Shown in pieces: positions 1 to 8,409 of a stretch of DNA of 64,000 nucleotides. Where the stretch lies: the NCBI GenBank assembly GCA_016793065.1, contig JAEULV010000010.1:1-64000 (forward strand), read 5' to 3'. The notes beneath the pieces are model-generated. The model worked only from the letters and a program-made list of their open reading frames with translations. It did not search any database and was not told the DNA's origin. Source of the stretch: Hyphomicrobiaceae bacterium (GTDB lineage Bacteria; Pseudomonadota; Alphaproteobacteria; Rhizobiales; Ancalomicrobiaceae). Numbering within the stretch: position 1 is the first letter of the stretch; every line of letters starts with the position of its first letter. The position numbers and the translations under genes are program-made.

Positions 1-11
1 CCGCGCGTTTG

Positions 12-1130
12 TCACTTCGAGCGCTTCGAATCCGGATGCATCGAGGAATCGAACAGCCGCGTCGAATGGCCGATGACGTGCTCGGTGGTGCCGACGATCA
101 GCGGATCAGGCCCGGTGACGACGCTCAGGTCCTTGTTGGGATAGGGCAGCGACGTCAGGAAGTGCTGCAGCGAATTGAGCCGCGCCCGCTTCTTGTCGTC
201 CGACTTGACGATGGTCCACGGCGCATCGGCGGTGTCGGTGTAGAAGAACATCGCCTCCTTCGCCTCGGTATATTCGTCCCACTTGCCCAGCGACGCCCGG
301 TCGATCGGCGACAGCTTCCACTGCTTCAGCGGATCGGTCTCGCGCGCGGTAAACCGCGCCCGCTGCTCCTCGCGCGACACCGAGAACCAGTATTTGTAGA
401 GCCGGATACCGGAGCGCACCAGCATCCGCTCGAAATCCGGACACTGCCGCATGAATTCCAGATAGTCGTTCGGCGTGCAGAACCCCATCACCCGCTCGAC
501 GCCGGCGCGATTGTACCAGGACCGGTCGAACAGGATCATTTCGCCAGCGGCCGGCAGATGCGCAATATACCGCTGGAAGTACCACTGGGTCTTCTCGCGC
601 TCCGTCGGCTTCTGCAGCGCCACCACCCGGGCGGTGCGCGGGTTCATGTGCTCCATGTAGCGCTTGATCGTGCCGCCCTTGCCGGCGGCATCGCGCCCCT
701 CGAACAGAACGATGATCTTCTGCCCGGTTTCCTCGACCCAGCGCTGGCACTTCAGCAATTCCCGCTGAAGCTCCACCATGTGGTTCTCGTAGGGCCCGGT
801 GCGCATCCGCGTCGCGTATGGATATTCGCCGGTCTCGAACACCCGCTGGATCGCCGCCGGATCCCGCCGCATCACCGCGATCCGATGCGCCGGCGATGCC
901 TCGATGTCCGCAGGCTTCTCGGCCGCCGCTGCCTTCGGCGCCGTCTTCGGCTTGGCCGCGGCCGGCTTCGTCGCCGATCGGGCCGGCGCGGCCGCCTTCA
1001 CCGCTGGCGCGGCGGCGTCGCTCGCCGGTTTTGCCTCGACTGGCGCGGGAGCGCTCTCGGCCGCTGCCACGGGTGCCGGGCCGCTGGCCGGGAGCGCGGG
1101 ATTTATGTCGTCGGAATCGATCTTTGCCAT
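12..1130 (-). CDS. ppk2: Polyphosphate kinase 2 (PPK2 family)
   Basis: Cytoplasmic kinase that transfers phosphate between polyphosphate and nucleotides. The first ~80 residues are a low-complexity Ala/Pro/Lys stretch. The catalytic domain follows, with the Walker A-like loop EGRDAAGKGGT at residues 144-154 and the Walker B/lid motif FDRSWYNR at 201-208, both diagnostic of PPK2. I start at the ATG at 1130 (372 aa), because GAGGTG lies about 7 nt upstream; an in-frame start 13 codons further out lacks such a site. The family call is secure, but which PPK2 class it is (polyP synthesis, or ADP/AMP phosphorylation) cannot be told from the motifs alone. It stands alone, with no ppk1 or phosphate genes nearby. 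Confidence 0.93.
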   Translation of the reverse strand: MAKIDSDDINPALPASGPAPVAAAESAPAPVEAKPASDAAAPAVKAAAPARSATKPAAAKPKTAPKAAAAEKPADIEASPAHRIAVMRRDPAAIQRVFETGEYPYATRMRTGPYENHMVELQRELLKCQRWVEETGQKIIVLFEGRDAAGKGGTIKRYMEHMNPRTARVVALQKPTEREKTQWYFQRYIAHLPAAGEMILFDRSWYNRAGVERVMGFCTPNDYLEFMRQCPDFERMLVRSGIRLYKYWFSVSREEQRARFTARETDPLKQWKLSPIDRASLGKWDEYTEAKEAMFFYTDTADAPWTIVKSDDKKRARLNSLQHFLTSLPYPNKDLSVVTGPDPLIVGTTEHVIGHSTRLFDSSMHPDSKRSK

Positions 1131-1476
1131 GGTCACCTCGTCGAACTCACCACCGTCGGCCGGTTTCAAGTGGTCGACGGTGCACCCGTCATCGGTTTGT
1201 CATAGTGGCGAGATCGACCACCATCGCATTGATCTTGCGCAATGAAAACGGAACAAAAGAAAAACAACATATTTATATACGTGACATAGCAGCCATCGGA
1301 TGGTAGATATTAAGAACGGCTCTTTCGGAAGAAAGGGATTGTGGATATACTTTTCTCAGTGCTTCAGCGCGACGATCCTAGTACACTCATTTTGAGCGAG
1401 GGATTGAGCGAAAGAGACGTGGTTGATGGCGTCGTTGATATACGACAAGCGTTGAGCACTCTTGCGGATGCAGGAC
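1131..1476. other. Intergenic, AT-rich edge of islet
   Basis: This 346-bp gap contains no gene I can support. It becomes clearly AT-rich from about 1245 onward, in sharp contrast to ppk2, and should hold the ppk2 promoter on the minus strand. A small dyad CTTTC-GGAA-GAAAG lies at 1322-1335. No confident -35/-10 pair was found. Confidence 0.5.
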
Positions 1477-2256
1477 TTATCTGCCGCGATACTCGGCGGT
1501 GATAGCGCTTGCGAATGTTCGCAATACATACTTAAGTTTTTCGGTAGTATTGTGGCTGCACTCGTAGTTGTGTACATCACCAAGAAGCGTTGTCGTGTAG
1601 CGATTATCTATGAAGCTATCCGAGACGAAAAAGGTAGCGCCAGCTTCAACCTTAATATGCTTCCCGTCATCGTAACCATTCGTCACATAGTTCTTTTTCC
1701 GTTGATTTTGCGTCTTTAACAGTTCGGCTTCATGTCCAACAGCATGTCTAATACGCTCATTGTACTTAAAGCCATCACGAAAGAGTTTGTTGGCTTCATC
1801 CAGCTTAGCCCTATCAGCGGCGTCTCTTAAAATAGGACAACGCCCTAATCGTTTGTTAAACGCATCGACCGTAATTCCAAAGTGATAGATTGTCATCGCG
1901 CCTTCGCGGCCTGCTATGTGTTGCCATTGACGGAATTTTTCTATTTCTGGATTCAGAGACTGACGAATATTATTTTTATTATCTTGAATTTTTGAAAACT
2001 CGACGAAATAAGATGAGATGTCTTCATATTTACCTTGGTCCAGACACGACAATTCTTGATCGAGGTCGGTCAGCTTCTCTCGTAGGTCACGTTCAATATG
2101 CGCTGCCATCGCTACGCCTGCATTGTATAGTTCGACTGCGTAGTAGAAGCGCTTTGCGTAGCGGTCCATATCGTCCAACGCGTCAACGATCTCTCTACAA
2201 GCCTCTTCTTCCGCAGTGCTCATAGAGATCATGCGATTCGGCAGCGAGAAAGACAT
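1477..2256 (-). CDS. Orphan protein with HEPN-like Rx4H motif
   Basis: I do not recognise a named family. The product is 259 aa, mostly charged and probably helical. Residues 168-176 read RIRHAVGHE, which resembles the R-x4-6-H active site of HEPN ribonucleases (compare the common form RNxxxH); R170 and H175 would be the pair. A Cys/Tyr-rich tail follows. The ATG at 2256 has a very good Shine-Dalgarno (GGAGG, 5-6 nt upstream), so the gene is probably expressed. Codon use and GC content are far below those of both neighbours, which suggests acquisition by transfer. No partner antitoxin (MNT or small ORF) is visible. The HEPN assignment is an inference from one motif; that the gene is real is more certain. 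Confidence 0.7.
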   Translation of the reverse strand: MSFSLPNRMISMSTAEEEACREIVDALDDMDRYAKRFYYAVELYNAGVAMAAHIERDLREKLTDLDQELSCLDQGKYEDISSYFVEFSKIQDNKNNIRQSLNPEIEKFRQWQHIAGREGAMTIYHFGITVDAFNKRLGRCPILRDAADRAKLDEANKLFRDGFKYNERIRHAVGHEAELLKTQNQRKKNYVTNGYDDGKHIKVEAGATFFVSDSFIDNRYTTTLLGDVHNYECSHNTTEKLKYVLRTFASAITAEYRGR

Positions 2257-2516
2257 GATTGCCTCCAAAGAGCGAACACCTGACGGGGAGATTCAAAAAT
2301 AGCGCGAATCCGAGATGATGCATTGCGCGGCGCCCTCTCATCCCCACCGAAGCCCACGAGCCTGCCTCAGAAGTCGGCGGCAGAGGTTCGGCGAGGTATT
2401 TGGGCCTCTCGTCAGAAGGTGACCTCGCCGATATCGAGATATCAGCAAGGTCGCCAACGCCGCGAGAGGGCAAAAGACCCGGCGATCGGACCCGTCGGAG
2501 CTTTTAAGACAGGCTC

Positions 2517-3173
2517 TCAGAGGATCGACTGCCCGGTCTTGGCCCAGTCCTTCATGAACGCATCGATGCCCTTGTCGGTCAGCGGATGCGACAGCAGCGA
2601 CTTGATCGTCGCCGGCGGGATCGTGGCGCAATCGGCGCCGGCAAGCGCCGCCAGCTTGACGTGGTTCGGAGTACGGATCGACGCCGCCAGCACCTGCGTC
2701 GTCAGCTCGTCGTAATTGTCGTAGATGGCGCGGATCTCCTGGATCAGCTCCATGCCGTCGAGCCCGATATCGTCGAGCCGGCCGACGAACGGCGAGATGT
2801 AGGTGGCGCCGGCCTTGGCCGCCAAGAGCGCCTGATTGGCGTTGAAGCACAGCGTGACGTTGGTCTTGACGCCCTTGCCGGTCAGCGCCTTGCACGCCTT
2901 CAGCCCGTCCCAGGTCAGCGGCAGCTTGATGACGACATTCTTGGCGATCGCCGTCAGCACCGCCGCTTCCGCCAGCATGCCGGCGGCATCGGTGGCGATC
3001 ACCTCGGCCGAAACCGGTCCGTCGACGACGGCACAGATCTCGGCAATCACCTCCTTCATCGGCCGGCCGGCCTTCATGATCAGCGACGGGTTGGTGGTGA
3101 CCCCGTCGAGGAGACCGGCGCTGGCAAGGTCGCGGATTTCGGTGACATCGGCGGTATCGACAAAGATCTTCAT
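2517..3173 (-). CDS. tal: Transaldolase, small (TalC/Fsa-like) type
   Basis: Pentose-phosphate enzyme that moves a dihydroxyacetone unit between sugar phosphates. The protein is 218 aa, the length of the short bacterial transaldolase/fructose-6-phosphate aldolase group rather than the ~320 aa TalB type. It begins [10 protein letters not shown] and has the phosphate-site segment TTNPSLI (26-32), the Schiff-base lysine K83 in VVIKLPLT, and the later segment SPFVGRLDD. The open frame extends 16 codons upstream, but family members begin at MKIF, so I start at 3173. Transaldolase versus fructose-6-phosphate aldolase activity cannot be decided from the sequence. It is divergent from galE and monocistronic as far as can be seen. 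Confidence 0.93.
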   Translation of the reverse strand: MKIFVDTADVTEIRDLASAGLLDGVTTNPSLIMKAGRPMKEVIAEICAVVDGPVSAEVIATDAAGMLAEAAVLTAIAKNVVIKLPLTWDGLKACKALTGKGVKTNVTLCFNANQALLAAKAGATYISPFVGRLDDIGLDGMELIQEIRAIYDNYDELTTQVLAASIRTPNHVKLAALAGADCATIPPATIKSLLSHPLTDKGIDAFMKDWAKTGQSIL

Positions 3174-3498
3174 TTGACAGTCCCGTTCAGCAAGATCGGA
3201 TGCTCGATCCGGATGTGGCACCGGCTCCCGCCCCTGTCAAACGATTAGCGGCGGGCGCGACACATTGCCGGACGACCGGATCGAGCCATCCGGATGACCG
3301 CCTTCATAAACGGAATAAATTGGAGAAAAGCAATATATTCTTGATTGAATGAACAGCCTTTCGCGCCAATCCACGACCGGCGCCGGCTACTCCCCAACCG
3401 CCCGCCCCGATCCCCGTCCACCGGAAAACCGCAACCGGATTCGCCAATTTGGTAACGCCGCGCTGCTACGATCGCTGTTCTTCGACGGGAGACGGACA

Positions 3499-4494
3499 AT
3501 GGCGGTTCTGGTGACGGGTGGCGCGGGCTATATCGGCAGCCACATGGTTTGGCGCTTGCTCGATGCCCACGAGGATGTCGTGGTGCTCGACAACCTGACC
3601 ACCGGCTTCCGCTGGGCCGTGGCGCCGGAGGCACGGCTCGTCGTCGGCGACATCGCCGATGCCGCGCTTCTCGACCGCATCTTCCCCGAATACGGCATCG
3701 ACGCCGTCATCCACTTCGCCGGCGTCGTCGTCGTGCCGGAAAGCGTCGTCGACCCGCTGAAATACTATCGCGAGAACACCTCCAAGTCCCAGGCGCTGAT
3801 CGCGTCCGCCGTCCGCCACGGCGTCAAGGCCTTCATCTTCTCCTCCACCGCCGCCGTCTACGGCGAGCCAGAGCGATTCCCCGTCGGCGAGGACGATCGC
3901 AAGCTGCCGACCTCGCCCTATGGCATGTCGAAGCTGATGGTCGAGCGCATTCTCGCCGACACTTCCGCCGCCCACGGCCTGCCCTATGCGGCGCTGCGCT
4001 ACTTCAACGTCGCCGGCGCCGATCCCGCCGGCCGCACCGGCCAGTCGACCGCCGGCGCCACCCACCTGATCAAGGTCGCCTGCGAGACCGGTCTCGGCAA
4101 GCGCGACCGCCTGACCATCTTCGGCACCGACTACGACACCCATGACGGCACCGGCGTGCGCGACTACATCCACGTCAGCGACCTCGCCGAGGCCCATGCG
4201 CTGGCGCTGCAATACCTGCGCGACGGCGGCACCAGCTTCGTCGCCAATGCCGGCTATGGCAGCGGCTTTTCCGTGCTTGACGTCGTCAAGGCGATCGAGG
4301 CCAATCTCGGCCTCAAGCTGCCGGTCACCTACGAAGCCCGCCGCCCCGGCGATGTCGGCGCCGTCGTCGCCCGCAACGAGCGGATCAGGTCGCTGCTGCC
4401 GTGGCAGCCGCGCTATCAGGACATCGACAAGATCGTCGCCACCACCCTCGCCTGGGAACGCTCGCTCGCCAGCCGCAACGACCTGCGCGGCTGA
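3499..4494 (+). CDS. galE: UDP-glucose 4-epimerase
   Basis: Converts UDP-glucose and UDP-galactose for polysaccharide and LPS synthesis. It is an extended short-chain dehydrogenase with the NAD-binding GGAGYIG at residues 7-13, the Ser/Thr of FIFSSTAAVYG near 113-122, and the catalytic Y141-x3-K145 in SPYGMSKLMVE. Length is 331 aa, normal for GalE. The open frame extends 50 codons upstream, but the ATG at 3499 carries GGGAG 7 nt upstream and begins directly with the Rossmann strand MAVLVTGG. It converges on gluQ with about 30 bp between stops. Confidence 0.95.
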   Translation: MAVLVTGGAGYIGSHMVWRLLDAHEDVVVLDNLTTGFRWAVAPEARLVVGDIADAALLDRIFPEYGIDAVIHFAGVVVVPESVVDPLKYYRENTSKSQALIASAVRHGVKAFIFSSTAAVYGEPERFPVGEDDRKLPTSPYGMSKLMVERILADTSAAHGLPYAALRYFNVAGADPAGRTGQSTAGATHLIKVACETGLGKRDRLTIFGTDYDTHDGTGVRDYIHVSDLAEAHALALQYLRDGGTSFVANAGYGSGFSVLDVVKAIEANLGLKLPVTYEARRPGDVGAVVARNERIRSLLPWQPRYQDIDKIVATTLAWERSLASRNDLRG

Positions 4495-4523
4495 TCGCCA
4501 GGCAACCGATCAATCGAACGGCC

Positions 4524-5402
4524 TCACGCCAACCCGACGATGCGGCGGATGTCGGCCGGGCTGACCCCCTGCCCGCGCAGCTGCCGCAGGCCGGTTGCCT
4601 GATCCGATTTCGACAGCTTGCGGCCGTCATTGTCATTGATCAGCCGGTGATGCCGGTATTCCGGTTCCGGCAGGCCAAGCAGCCGCTGCAACAGCCGGTG
4701 AACGCTGGTGGCGTGAAACAGGTCCTGCCCCCGCACCACATGCGTCACCCCCTGCAGGGCGTCATCGACCACCACCGACAAATGATAGCTGGTGGGGATT
4801 TCCTTGCGCGCGATCACCACATCGCCCCAGTCCCGCGGCCGCGCCGCGATCACCCCGGTCTCGCCGACCGGGCCTTCGCCCGTCTCGGTCCAGTCGAGCC
4901 CGCCGCCGGCCGCCGCGATCGCCTCGTCCATCTTCAGCCGGAACGCATAGGGCATGCCGGCGATCATCTTCTCCTCGATCGAGGCATCCGGCATGTGGTG
5001 CTCGTCGCTCGGATAGAGCGGCGCCCCGTCGGGATCGAGCGGCCACTCCTCCCCCAGGCTCTCGGCCGCCGCCACCCGCGCCTTGATTTCCGCCCGCGTC
5101 AGGAAGCCGGCATAGAGCAGGTTCTTCGCCCACAGGCTTTCCATCGCCTTGCGATAGGCGTCGAAATGATCCGACTGCCGCCGCACCGGCTTTTCCCACT
5201 CGATGCCGAGCCAGGCCAGATCCTCGTAGATCAGCTGTTCGAATTCGGGTCGACACCGCGTGACATCGATGTCCTCGATGCGCAGCAGGAACCGCCCGCC
5301 GGTCTGGCGTGCCAGGTCGTAGTTGATCAGCGCCGACAGCGCGTGCCCCAGATGCAGTTCGCCGTTGGGGCTGGGCGCGAAGCGATAGACGGGAGTGGAC
5401 AT
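4524..5402 (-). CDS. gluQ: Glutamyl-Q tRNA(Asp) synthetase
   Basis: Attaches glutamate to the queuosine base of tRNA-Asp. It is a truncated paralogue of glutamyl-tRNA synthetase (292 aa, no anticodon-binding domain) with the class I signatures HLGH at residues 17-20 and KLSKS at 262-266, and the glutamate-site RIEDID. The zinc-binding cysteine cluster known in the E. coli enzyme is missing: the equivalent stretch reads LYAGFLTRAEIKA with no cysteine. I start at MSTPVYRFAPSP, where the family usually begins; a second ATG four codons upstream is possible and neither has a strong ribosome site. Confidence 0.92.
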   Translation of the reverse strand: MSTPVYRFAPSPNGELHLGHALSALINYDLARQTGGRFLLRIEDIDVTRCRPEFEQLIYEDLAWLGIEWEKPVRRQSDHFDAYRKAMESLWAKNLLYAGFLTRAEIKARVAAAESLGEEWPLDPDGAPLYPSDEHHMPDASIEEKMIAGMPYAFRLKMDEAIAAAGGGLDWTETGEGPVGETGVIAARPRDWGDVVIARKEIPTSYHLSVVVDDALQGVTHVVRGQDLFHATSVHRLLQRLLGLPEPEYRHHRLINDNDGRKLSKSDQATGLRQLRGQGVSPADIRRIVGLA

Positions 5403-5590
5403 CAAGGAGCTCATCGATTTCGCTCGGACGATTGCCATATCGGATCGAACCGGCAAAATGTCCATGGGATGCCGCGCGACCCGGATATGAAATCCGGCCG
5501 CCCTCCCGCGCTGGCGCGGCAACCCGCGTCGGACCGAACTGCTTCGCCGCCGCCCGTTCGGGGCCGCGCCAGCCTCCGGGGGAATGACCG

Positions 5591-6235
5591 ATGCGACGGA
5601 TCGAGACGCTTGACGACATCGCCGAGGGTCTCGACGCGCTGGTGGCGCTCGACCCGCGCCTCGGGCCGATCCGCGCCGTCGCCGGCGACGTGCCGTTGCG
5701 CCGGCGCCAGCCCGGCTTCCAGGGCCTCGCCGGCATCATCACCGGTCAGCAATTGTCCATCGCCAGTGCCCGCGCCATCTGGGCCCGGGTCGAGGCCGCG
5801 ATCGTTCCCTTCGACGCCGCCACCTTCGCCGCCGCCGACGACGCCACCCTGCGCGCCTGCGGCCTCTCCGCCGCCAAGATCCGCACCCTGCGCGCCGTTG
5901 CCGCCGCCGAATGCGACGGCCAGATCGCCTGCGACCGCATGGGCGACATCCCCGCCGCCGAGGCCCATGCGGCCATGGTCCGCCTGCACGGCATCGGCCC
6001 ATGGACTGCCGACATCTTCCTGCTGTTCTGCGTCGGCCATGCCGACATCTGGCCGGCGGGCGACCTCGCCCTCGCCGAGGCGCTGCGGCTTGCCTTCGAT
6101 CTCGACGCCCGCCCCGCGCCCAAGGCCTACGCCGCGCTCGCCGAACCCTGGTCCCCCTGGCGCGGCGTCGCCGCCCGCCTGTTCTGGGCCTACTACGCCG
6201 CCCGCAAGGACGGCCGCGAGGGCGTCATCGGCTGA
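5591..6235 (+). CDS. DNA-3-methyladenine glycosylase II-like (HhH-GPD)
   Basis: Base-excision repair glycosylase that removes alkylated purines. Of 214 aa, the core holds the helix-hairpin-helix LHGIGPWTA (132-140) and, about 18 residues later, the catalytic aspartate D158 in WPAGDLAL, which is the AlkA arrangement. There is no C-terminal iron-sulfur cysteine cluster, which argues against endonuclease III or MutY. It is shorter than E. coli AlkA (282 aa) and lacks the N-terminal beta domain, like many AlkA-like proteins. A run of G lies 7-10 nt before the ATG. It converges with the CocE-type hydrolase downstream. Confidence 0.9.
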   Translation: MRRIETLDDIAEGLDALVALDPRLGPIRAVAGDVPLRRRQPGFQGLAGIITGQQLSIASARAIWARVEAAIVPFDAATFAAADDATLRACGLSAAKIRTLRAVAAAECDGQIACDRMGDIPAAEAHAAMVRLHGIGPWTADIFLLFCVGHADIWPAGDLALAEALRLAFDLDARPAPKAYAALAEPWSPWRGVAARLFWAYYAARKDGREGVIG

Positions 6236-6261
6236 CGGCCCGCCCGGTCATACGCTCCCCC

Positions 6262-8280
6262 TCATATCAGGTCGCGCGCGATCTTCTCGTCCCAGTCCCG
6301 CGTCAGCACTTCCCTGCCGTCCTCGAACGCCGTCAACCGCGCCTTCAGGTGGAAGTGGCTGGCGTCGCAGGTCATTTCCACCCGCGTCCGGCTCTCCGTC
6401 CGCCAGCCGTCGCGGCCCATGGCATAGGTTTCGGTCAGCACATAGCGCGCCGAGAGCGGATCGTCGTCGCGGATCGACAGCTCGCGCTTCAGCGAATGGG
6501 CAAGCTCGGTACCAATGTTGTCGAGGCGGTTGATGCCCTCGCCGAACAGGCCGCCAATGCCCTCGGTGACATAGGTCGTGATGCCGTTGACGTGGTCCTG
6601 CAGGCTGTAGCGGCTGATCGAGCCGCGATCGATGCAGGTCTTGCGCGCCTGCGGGCCATGCGCCGGCGGCGGAAATGCCACCGCCCCGTCGCCCGGCAGT
6701 GCCGCCCGCACCGGCAGTTCCAGCCGGCTGTCCCCGGTCGAGATCGTCACGCTGGCCCGCCCCGGCGCCGGCCAGACCAGCGGCCAATAGGCCGTGCCGA
6801 TCGACACCCGGATCCGGTGTCCCGTCGGAAAGCGGTGGCCGCAATCGCAGAGCTTGACCGTCACCGCGTATTCTCGCCCCGGCTCCAGCGGCGCCGGCTC
6901 CGCGTGGCTGTCGCGATGGGTCAGGTTGAGCACCTGATAGCTGACCCGGGTCGACCGCCCGTCGGGATGAACGTCGCAAAGCCGCACCGCGATCTGGGCA
7001 ATGGCGGCATCGCTCGACACCACCAGCCGCAACACCGGCGCGCCGAGGATATCGACGGCGGCATCGAGCGGCGCCGTCTCGAAATTGAGCGAACCGCCAT
7101 CGTCGAGCCGCTGGTCGGTCGGGTTCTCGCCAGCGCAGCCGGTGCCCATCCACTCGCCCGCCGCCTTGCCATGGCTTTGCGGCGAGGCGATCGTCAGCCG
7201 CGCCGCCGGACCGGGCTCGCCGTCGAGCCGCCCCGAGCCGAGCCCCGCGCCGTGCAGATGCAGCACCCGCGCAGTGATCGTCGGCGACGGCCAGACCGGT
7301 TCCCCCACCCAGCGCCCCGGCGCCTCGGTGCGCGTCCCGTCCGGCGCAACCGCATCCTCGATATAGGCGCGCAGCATCGGCTCGGCCTCGATGCCGTTTG
7401 CCTCGCCCTTCAGCCAGCGGTCCCACCAGCGCGTCGCCTGCTGCAGGAAGCCGATCGCCGGACCCGGCGTGCCGTCCTGCGGATAGATATGCGCCCACGG
7501 TCCGATGATCCCCTGCCGCGGCACACCGAGCCCCTCGAGCAGTCGCGGCACCGTATTGGTGTAGCTGTCGGCCCAGCCGCCGACCGCCATCACCGGACAC
7601 TCGATCGCGGCGAAATCCTCGCAGACCGACCCGTGGCGCCAATAGTCGTCATAGCGCTGGTGTTCAAGCCACAGCGCCGGAAACAGCGGCATCCGCCGCA
7701 GTCGCTCCACCCAGGCCGCACGCCACCCCTCGCCGACGATGTCCGGATCGAGCGGCCGCGCCTGATAGGCCAGCATGATCGCGCCCCACCACAGATTATC
7801 GTTGAGCAGGCAACCGCCCATGTAGTGGATGTCGTCGGTATAGCGGTTGTCGGTGGAATTGCAGGTGATGATCGCCTTCAGCGCCGGCGGCCGCCGCGCC
7901 GCCACCTGCAGCGCGTTGAACCCACCCCACGACTTGCCCATCATCCCGACCGCGCCTGAACACCACGGCTGCGCCGCGATCCAGGCGATGACCTCGAGCC
8001 CGTCGTCCTGTTCCTGCAACAGGTATTCGTCCGCCATGTGCCCGTCGGACTCGCCCGTGCCGCGCATGTCGACGCGGACGGCGGCATAGCCGTGCTCGGC
8101 GAAATAGCCATGCATCGGCTCGTCGCGCCCGCGCGTCCCGTCGCGCTTGCGATAGGGGATGTACTCCAGCACCGCCGGAACCGGCACCGCGTCGGCATCC
8201 GCCGGCAGCCACAGCCGCGCGCCGAGCCGCGTGCCGTCGGCCATCGGGATCCACAGGTGTTCGATCACACGCACCGGCAT
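6262..8280 (-). CDS. CocE/NonD family hydrolase (X-Pro dipeptidyl-peptidase-like)
   Basis: Alpha/beta hydrolase of the S15/CocE group (672 aa). The N-terminal catalytic domain has the nucleophile elbow GKSWGGF with S117, preceded by DMRGTGESDG; the C-terminal half has the jelly-roll XPDC segment found in cocaine esterase and glutaryl acylases. No signal peptide is visible, so a cytoplasmic location is likely. Substrates in this family range from esters to N-acyl amino acids and none can be inferred here. I choose the ATG at 8280 (MPVRVIEHLW); another ATG lies four codons upstream. Confidence 0.88.
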   Translation of the reverse strand: MPVRVIEHLWIPMADGTRLGARLWLPADADAVPVPAVLEYIPYRKRDGTRGRDEPMHGYFAEHGYAAVRVDMRGTGESDGHMADEYLLQEQDDGLEVIAWIAAQPWCSGAVGMMGKSWGGFNALQVAARRPPALKAIITCNSTDNRYTDDIHYMGGCLLNDNLWWGAIMLAYQARPLDPDIVGEGWRAAWVERLRRMPLFPALWLEHQRYDDYWRHGSVCEDFAAIECPVMAVGGWADSYTNTVPRLLEGLGVPRQGIIGPWAHIYPQDGTPGPAIGFLQQATRWWDRWLKGEANGIEAEPMLRAYIEDAVAPDGTRTEAPGRWVGEPVWPSPTITARVLHLHGAGLGSGRLDGEPGPAARLTIASPQSHGKAAGEWMGTGCAGENPTDQRLDDGGSLNFETAPLDAAVDILGAPVLRLVVSSDAAIAQIAVRLCDVHPDGRSTRVSYQVLNLTHRDSHAEPAPLEPGREYAVTVKLCDCGHRFPTGHRIRVSIGTAYWPLVWPAPGRASVTISTGDSRLELPVRAALPGDGAVAFPPPAHGPQARKTCIDRGSISRYSLQDHVNGITTYVTEGIGGLFGEGINRLDNIGTELAHSLKRELSIRDDDPLSARYVLTETYAMGRDGWRTESRTRVEMTCDASHFHLKARLTAFEDGREVLTRDWDEKIARDLI

Positions 8281-8409
8281 GGCACAATCCAATCGGCGGG
8301 GGCGACGGCGACGCCGGCGATCGGCGGGCTTTCCCCCGGTAGTTCCGATCCGATCACGGCTCGCCGCCGCCGGCCGTGCTTCAAACCGCCGCTTTCGTGC
8401 GCCAACCCG

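Noticed and set aside
1356-1583. Possible 75-aa minus-strand gene overlapping the HEPN-like gene
   Set aside because: Overlaps the better supported gene in another frame and has no ribosome site.
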